Positions 30,255 to 35,508 of a stretch of 35,508 bases of DNA are shown piece after piece (the first letter of the stretch is position 1; every line of letters begins with the position of its first letter). The notes beneath the pieces were generated by a model that did no database searches, was not told the DNA's origin, and worked only from the letters and a program-made list of their open reading frames with translations. Both the position numbers and the translations under genes were made by a program. Origin of the DNA: Chara braunii (Eukaryota; Streptophyta; Charophyceae; Charales; Characeae); assembly GCA_003427395.1 (NCBI GenBank), contig BFEA01000285.1, positions 578,120-613,627 on the forward strand. Direction: 5' to 3'.

Positions 30255-32124
30255 CATCCTCTTTCTCCCACTCACCTTGTTAATGCCTTGGAGATGGAGT
30301 CTTAATCTTGATAAGGCTTTCCTCCTCCTTGCACAACTCCTCCTTGGCTATGACTCCCTCGTTCTTCAAGCCTCTCTCCTTCCTTTCTCACCTTTTCCCA
30401 AGTTACCCCAAGCTCCAACCACCATAACTATGGAGTCCTCCCCTCTAAGAAGGCTAATGGGACTCCCTCTAGCCTCTCTTTCTTCCTCACACCTAGGGGG
30501 CTATGGCGGATCACTGCCCTAGTGCCAGCCTCACTACCTCTAGCCTCTAGAGCTCCTCTCCCTAGCTCATGGCCTCCACCAAACTCCCAAACTGACATGG
30601 GCTCTCCTTTCCTCTCTCCAAGTGAAAGAGTGCTCTCATGAGCTCACTTGGGCAGCAAGGGCACTCCTCATGCAATTGTGAAAGTGGCGGACTGGATTCC
30701 CAGGTTATGTAGGCTGAAACCAGCAGTCCGGCCAGCCCATGAGCCTCCGCATGTGCCTTGAGATGAACCGAGGTATCCCCAAGGCAAAATTTCATTACTA
30801 GGCCTTTCTGGAGGTACTCCGGCCTCTTTTTGGCCAAGTACATGCAGTCCGAGAGATTGGTACCAACTCGGATTGCCTCTTGGCCTACTTCGGCCTCCTT
30901 TTCACCTCTCAAATGCTACCCCCTTGGGTCCTAATGCCAAGGGGCAATTTTACTTTAGAGAAAAAGGCCTAGTGGACCTTTTTTTTCAATTTTTTCCGTT
31001 TGTACCCCACTTTTGGTAGGCCGAGATATTTTTCTATGCAGCGGCACATTTTCAGCCTTGGATCTAGCTGAGATCCAAGACCAACAATATTCCTTGCCTT
31101 CCCCAAGTAGCCCTTGCTTCAATTTTGAGCCCCTAAGTCCACTTTTTCAATTTTTGGTGCACATGACTCTCTTTTTGGGCCAAATGCACAGTTTCATATT
31201 TTCCATCTTTTGTTTCTTTTCATTTTGGGCTGCGATCTCATTCCGAAGCTTGCCTTTTTGGACTGCCCCACAAAAAATGGCTAGTTCCTCTCCACCATGA
31301 GATTTGATCTCAGATTCATGGTCCAAAAGTAAACCGGTCATTTTCCTTTTACATATTGTCTCATTTTTTTCCTTTCAATTCAAATTTTATTTAGATATGG
31401 CCTCATATCTCTGCAATCAGGATTGCCCTCCGTCATTCTAGGAGGGATGAGGTCACAGTTGGAACCTGCCAGTCCCTACTGTAGCGATCCCAATAGGCCG
31501 ACACACTCTCCTCTACTTTTTTCTTCCTTTTTGTCTCATTCTCCCTCATTTTTCTCTCATTTTTTTTTATTTTATTTTTTTCAGTTGTGACAAGTGTCAA
31601 ACTCTTGTGCACCCTCTTTTTAGGCCTTAGGGCCTTATTCAAGGCTAGGTTCATGGCTGTTACTTGGCCGTTATATCTCGGATTCCAACAATGTCACCCC
31701 CACGCTCGTAGAGGGCTCTGTTTTGCCTCCGTTTGTCCAATTTTAAGCCCCATTTGCTCCGATTTTCTCTCGACATCTTTTTTCTCATGCTTTTCTCATG
31801 TCTAGCTAGTCCGAGATATCTCGGACTGCTGGGCAGCCCTCCCAACACCATTATTTTGCTTTTTTTTCTCCCCATGGCTTTCCCACTTGCCCCCACTAGT
31901 GCTTGCACTAGTGGTGCTAATATTTTCCACCGTCTAAATCCTTGATCTCGACGGTGCCGTTTGCTTGCACAAATATTCCTTGTGCTTGTTCATGGTTCCC
32001 TTGGGACATCCCAAGTCCCCGCCACTTTCCTCCATACTAGTTCCATTTTCTTGTCCCGCCAGCGGTCCCACTGACGCGTTTCCCGTTTTTCGATTTTTAT
32101 TATTTGGACCCACTTGGTCCCCGG
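30254..32124 (-). other. Unique body of the right LTR, no gene seen
   Basis: Direct copy of 1533-3425, with the same hairpins at 30845-30877, 31411-31424, 31808-31827 and 31894-31913. The dyads keep both arms although the surrounding sequence has drifted. No coding gene is supported. Confidence 0.6.
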
Positions 32125-32619
32125 TGTCGGGACTGGTGAGTCCCGAATGATTTCCCGTCACTCGAGAGACTGTATTTGACCAATTTGTGCACGGCAGAGA
32201 AAATCGGAGGCAGGAATGCTGGAAGGATTGGAAGCATGAGCACAAATGGTAGGAGGCTAGAAGCTGTCCGGAGTCGTCAAGACCACCAAAGCTAGAGAGG
32301 GATTGTCTAAGTAGGAAGCGACAAAGGACTGTGAGAGAATAGCAAGGGCGACTCAATCCCCAAGGACGGAGGATGGCCGCCGGGAAGTTGGTAGCAGTAT
32401 GAGAGGGGCGCGGCAAGGGAAGGAAGGAAGTGGGAAGGGATGGGGCGCAAGGCGCTGACGCAACGAGGCGGCAAGAAGGCCAAGGAGACCGCAGGATAGG
32501 TGGGAACCGGCACCTGGAGCGGAACAGCGTGCGGGGCGCAAGGGGAATGGGGAGGGGAGATCGCCGTAAGGAGGAAGGACGTCGGGAGCACCACGGGAAA
32601 ACATGGCGCAGGCAGGACA

Positions 32620-32780
32620 AAGTGTCGGGACCACAGGGGACTAAGAAGAAGTGTGGTGCCGGCGGGACTAGGTGTCGGGGACAACGCGAGACCAGGGGAC
32701 AGCGTGGTATCGGCAGGACGAAGTACCAAAAACCGTGTAAGACCGAGGGATAGACGAAGCACGGGTGGACCAAAGCACCA
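32620..32780. repeat. Degenerate minisatellite of the inverted LTR
   Basis: Repeats of the form gtgtcgggaccac / ggcgggacta, the complement of the 26-bp unit at 4772-5236, with many changes. Long frames on either strand in this GC-rich zone overlap each other and are not considered genes. Confidence 0.6.
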
Positions 32781-33656
32781 GGAACCACGTGGGCCTAGAC
32801 GGGATGGCGGCGCCAGCGGAACCACTAGTAGGGCAGGTATAGATGGGATAAAGCGCCACGAGCCGCGGACGGAGGACGAAGTTCGGAGCCGTCAGAAGGA
32901 TCGTTGGCAACCGGCCGATAGAGGGACCCGCGCGAGCGGGTCGTCACCCGGGGTGACGCCGGACGAAGGGGAGGGACTAGGAGCAGTAAGAAAAGGAGGA
33001 GAAGTCGGGCGCTGACAGAAATTGTCGACGGAACGGAGGAAATGGGCATGTGACGAGAAAGACGGAAGACACCTGGGGTGATCAAGGGGGATCCTGGATC
33101 CGATGCGACAACAACGATAAAAATAAAATAACATAATATCAAGTGGGCGGGACCGCCCGGGCCAGGGGTCCGGATGAAAATTATGAGTGTCGCCGCGGCA
33201 AGCGCAGGCGGGAGGTGCCGAGGGAAAAAGAGGAGGGGACAGTAGTAATGAGGTGGCCGACCAGCAGTCCGGGTTATTCTGGACTGACCGGACCAAGCAA
33301 AACGAAGTTCTGAGGACTCCACGTGAAGAAAAGGCTGGCCTGAGAAAATCGGAGCAAGGGGGTCTCAAAACCGGAAGCGGCGGCGGCAAAAAGGAGCCCC
33401 CTTTGGCCTCGGGGGTGCCACTACTGCAGTCCGAGGTGCAACGGTCATATGCTGGCTGCAAATCAGGCCTTGGGAAAGGTCCAATAACCAGTAAAAGGAG
33501 AAATAACTGTTGGACACTTGTCCCAACAGTAAATGAGAAAAGGGAGGAGAAAAAGGGGGGAGAATGAGACAAAGGAGGAGGAAGGAGTGGAGGAAAATGT
33601 GCTGTCAGGTTGGGACTGCAGCAGTAGGGACTGGCAGGTCTCAATGATGAGCTCAT

Positions 33657-33691
33657 CCCTCCTAGATCCTAGGAGGGCAGTCCGGATTGCA
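33657..33691. repeat. Two adjacent dyads
   Basis: ccctcctag-atc-ctaggaggg (9-base arms, 3-base loop, 33657-33677) and then gcagtccggattgc (33678-33691). The left LTR has the equivalent pair at 2698-2730 in reverse order, as expected for the inverted copy. Confidence 0.7.
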
Positions 33692-34236
33692 GAGATAAGG
33701 TCCTTGGGGCATTATCTCTGCAATATATGAATTTAAGCAACAAAAATAAATAAAAATGCTGATGTGAGTTGGCGGGCTCATTTTTGGGTCTTAGATCTGA
33801 GAATCCGATCTTGTGGAGGAGGAGATCTAACCGTTTTTTGTGGGCTGATCCAAAACGGCTAGCTCCGGAATGAGTTGGCAGCAAATTGGAGGGAAAACAA
33901 AGAGAGGAACAAAACAAAACTGCGAATTTGGCCCAAGGTTTGGGTTAGGTACATCAAAAAAATTGAAAATTGGAGCAAAAGGCTCAAATTTGGAGCAAGG
34001 GGGAGCTTGGAGTAACTCGGAATGATGAGAACCATAGATCTCAGCCAAATCCAAGGCTGAGATCTGTGCTGCCACTTGGAAAAATGCAACGTCCTACCCA
34101 AAGGAGGCTTAGACAAAAAAAAAGGTGGAAAACGGGTCTCTAGGCCCTCAAATCTTGGAAAATGTTGCATTTTGGGGTAGTGGTACCCAAAAGGCAACAC
34201 TTTTTGAGGTGAAAAGAGGCTGGGGTAGGCCAAGGG

Positions 34237-34269
34237 GTAGTCCGAGAGGGTACCAGCCTCTCGGACTAC
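34237..34269. repeat. 13-bp-arm hairpin of the agtccgag family
   Basis: Arms gtagtccgagagg (34237-34249) and cctctcggactac (34257-34269), loop gtaccag. It is the inverted counterpart of the dyad at 2122-2154. It has perfect arms, unlike the direct copies. Confidence 0.8.
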
Positions 34270-34708
34270 ATGTACCTGGCCAAAATGAGGCCCAGGTACC
34301 TCCAGGTAGGCCAAAACCGAAAATTTGGCCTTTGGGGTACCTCGCACCACCTAGAGGCACTTGGAGGGGCCTAGAGGTTGGGCGGTGCACCTGTTCCAGC
34401 CTACATAAGCTGGAGGTGTAGGCCGCCACTCTCATTTGAGCATGAGAGGTGCCCATGCTGCCTTAATGAGTCTAGGAAAGAGTCTGAGTGGGAGAGAAGC
34501 AAGGGAGTGAGGGTCGGAGCTAGCCTGTAGCCTGGCTATGGTGGTAGGGCTGAGAAAGGTGACCTAGAGGCTAGGAGGGAGCAAGGAGAGTGGTCCGCCA
34601 TAACCCTCAGGCTGTGAAGTAGGAGGAGAGGCTGAAAGGGGTCCCCATAGCCCTTCTAGAGGGAAGGACTCCACAGCCTAAGATGTAGGAACCTGCCATA
34701 TCTAAAGG

Positions 34709-34746
34709 CTGTCTCTTATACACATCTAGATGTGTATAAGAGACAG
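34709..34746. other. Nextera mate-pair junction adapter (assembly contaminant)
   Basis: The 19-base Tn5 mosaic end CTGTCTCTTATACACATCT (34709-34727) is followed directly by its reverse complement (34728-34746), exactly the Nextera mate-pair circularisation junction. The 33 bases before it (34676-34708) are repeated unchanged after it (34747-34779). This is a library artefact, not biology. Confidence 0.97.
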
Positions 34747-34905
34747 GCCTAAGATGTAGGAACCTGCCATATCTAAAGGAGAGGTGTGAGGGAAGGGGGA
34801 GTTAGCTTGGAAGAGAGGAAAAGTCATACCTAGGAGGCTAGAACCAAGCATTGGGACTCTAGTGCCTAGAGACCAGCAAGAGATGAGTGAAAGAGGAGGG
34901 AGGCC

Positions 34906-35052
34906 TCCTCCTTCTCCTTCTCCTCCTCCTTCTTCTTCTTCTTCTTCTTCTTCTTCTTCTTCTTCTTCTTTTTCTCCTTTCCTCTCCTTCTTCCTTTCCT
35001 TTCCTCTCCTTGTTCCTTTCCTTTTCTCTCCCCTTCTCCCCCTCCTCCTCTT
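34906..35052. repeat. CTT/CTC microsatellite (inverted LTR)
   Basis: Complement of the GAA tract of the other LTRs, with a pure CTT core at about 34929-34972. It sits between the LTR body and the satellite, as in the direct copies. Confidence 0.95.
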
Positions 35053-35508
35053 GTCAAAACTGTGATTTTTGCTGATTTGGGGCTTACATAAGTTGCGATT
35101 CACCTTGCGATAATTCGATGATATTTCCCCTTCATAGATTGCTTCAAATCTTGAGCTTTCACTGATTTGGGTGCTTGGGTAAGTTGCAATTCACCTTGTG
35201 ATAATTGGGTGATGATTCTCCTTCATAGATTGCTTCAAATCTTGAGTTTTCACTGATTTGGGTGCATGGGTAAGTTGTGATTCACATTGTAATGATTCGG
35301 TGATGTTTCCTCTTCATAGATTGCTTTAAATCTTAAATTTTCACTGATTTGGGTGCTTGGGTAAGTTGCGATTCACCTTGTGATAATTCGGTGATCTTTC
35401 CCCTTCATAGATTGCTTCAAATCTTATGTTTTCATTGATTTGGGTGCTTGGGTAAGTTGCGATTCACCTTGTGATAATTCGGTGATGTTTCCCCTTCATA
35501 GATTGCTT
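35053..35508. repeat. 91-bp satellite C (about 5 copies, runs off the window)
   Basis: The core agttgcgattcaccttg recurs at 35091, 35182, 35273, 35364 and 35455, always 91 bases apart. Its complement shares cccaaatca, a ctatgaag block (ccatagaag in A) and a gtgaat block with satellite A at nearly matching offsets. It is therefore probably a diverged relative. Confidence 0.85.

Larger units (their letters stand above)
1..32124 (-). mobile_element. Giant degenerate Ty3/gypsy-like LTR retrotransposon with satellite-bearing LTRs
   Basis: Two direct repeats (1 to about 3425, and about 27.9-32.12 kb) flank a 19-kb internal region whose gag, protease, RT/RNase H and integrase all lie on the minus strand. 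The left repeat ends at 5800 with CCGACA beside a minus-strand polypurine tract, as expected for a 3' LTR start of TGTCGGG. The right repeat has an inner end at 24928 beginning TGTCGG, giving 6-bp inverted LTR termini. The pol order PR-RT-RH-IN is the Ty3/gypsy order. Extra ORFs lie both upstream of gag and downstream of integrase, a layout known from large Tat/Ogre-type plant elements; membership of that lineage is not shown here. The element is dead (many stops and frameshifts). The left end lies outside the window and the right LTR is truncated at 32124. Confidence 0.7.
24928..32124 (-). mobile_element. 5' LTR (right copy), truncated at 32124
   Basis: The inner end starts tgtcggtcac on the plus strand at 24928, mirroring the outer CCGACA end of the left LTR. 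Order: 92-bp satellite B, 91-bp satellite A, GAA/poly-A tract, unique body. From about 28.0 kb on it matches 1-3425 base for base with scattered differences. The left LTR continues for another 2.4 kb beyond the point where this copy stops (cttggtccccgg at 32124), so the full LTR would be near 9-10 kb. It is interrupted by an LTR in the opposite direction. Confidence 0.6.
32125..35508 (+). mobile_element. Divergent LTR of the same family, opposite orientation, partial
   Basis: Starts tgtcgggactggtgagtccc at 32125 and shares about 100 bases with the minus-strand LTR terminus at 5800 (for example cactcgagaga). In the same order follow a degenerate minisatellite (32620-32780), a body that is the reverse complement of the 1.5-3.4 kb region (for instance gctagctccggaatgag near 33857 against its complement near 2518), the large hairpin at 34237, a CTT tract (34906-35052) and a 91-bp satellite. 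It is too diverged from both other LTRs to be a recent copy. It probably begins another element whose body lies beyond the window. Confidence 0.65.

Noticed and set aside
31934-33656. Minus-strand frames of 254 and 284 codons in the inverted LTR
   Set aside because: They overlap other long frames on both strands in GC-rich minisatellite-like sequence, and one crosses the LTR junction at 32125. They are not present in the other LTR copies.

Overview
The window is repeat-dense nuclear DNA from a eukaryote with a large genome. No host gene is recognisable. Nearly everything belongs to one very large, decayed Ty3/gypsy-like LTR retrotransposon read on the minus strand, plus a related LTR in the opposite orientation at the right edge. 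The type of gag-pol, the satellite content and a Nextera mate-pair adapter left in the assembly suggest a short-read assembly of a plant-lineage organism. A charophyte alga such as Chara is my guess from general impression only; a basidiomycete cannot be excluded from the protein style.

Layout, left to right. 1-5800 is one LTR copy (3' LTR of the minus-strand element, cut by the window edge). It contains a 91-bp satellite array (1-1328), a GAA tract, about 4.3 kb of unique sequence with recurring dyad hairpins, and a 26-bp GC-rich minisatellite. It ends ...CCGACA at 5800, next to a polypurine tract (5801-5815). 5801-24927 is the internal region. Reading leftward on the minus strand it holds a leader (about 24.9-21.7 kb), a tandem set of four related ORF modules (21664-18077), gag (17677-15872), protease, reverse transcriptase/RNase H and integrase (15846-11150), an intact 319-aa ORF (10819-9860), a broken ORF missed by simple ORF calling (8057-7292), and blocks of 40-, 65- and 38-bp tandem repeats. 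A 379-bp hAT-like MITE with an 8-bp target duplication is inserted at 9324-9702.

24928-32124 is the second LTR copy (5' LTR), in the same order: 92-bp satellite, 91-bp satellite, GAA/poly-A tract, unique part. At 32125 it is cut by a divergent LTR of the same family in the opposite orientation. That LTR shows the same architecture: TGTCGGG terminus, minisatellite, hairpins, CTT tract, 91-bp satellite.

The main result is a retrotransposon family whose LTRs carry kilobases of satellite DNA with higher-order structure, and whose internal region has a four-fold repeated extra ORF upstream of gag. gag-pol is dead: at least 14 in-frame stops and several frameshifts. The two LTRs differ at roughly 8% of positions over one stretch compared by eye, so the insertion is old. 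Several assembly artefacts (one adapter, three single Ns, one 95-bp false duplication, one 124-nt A run) should be removed before repeat counts are interpreted.
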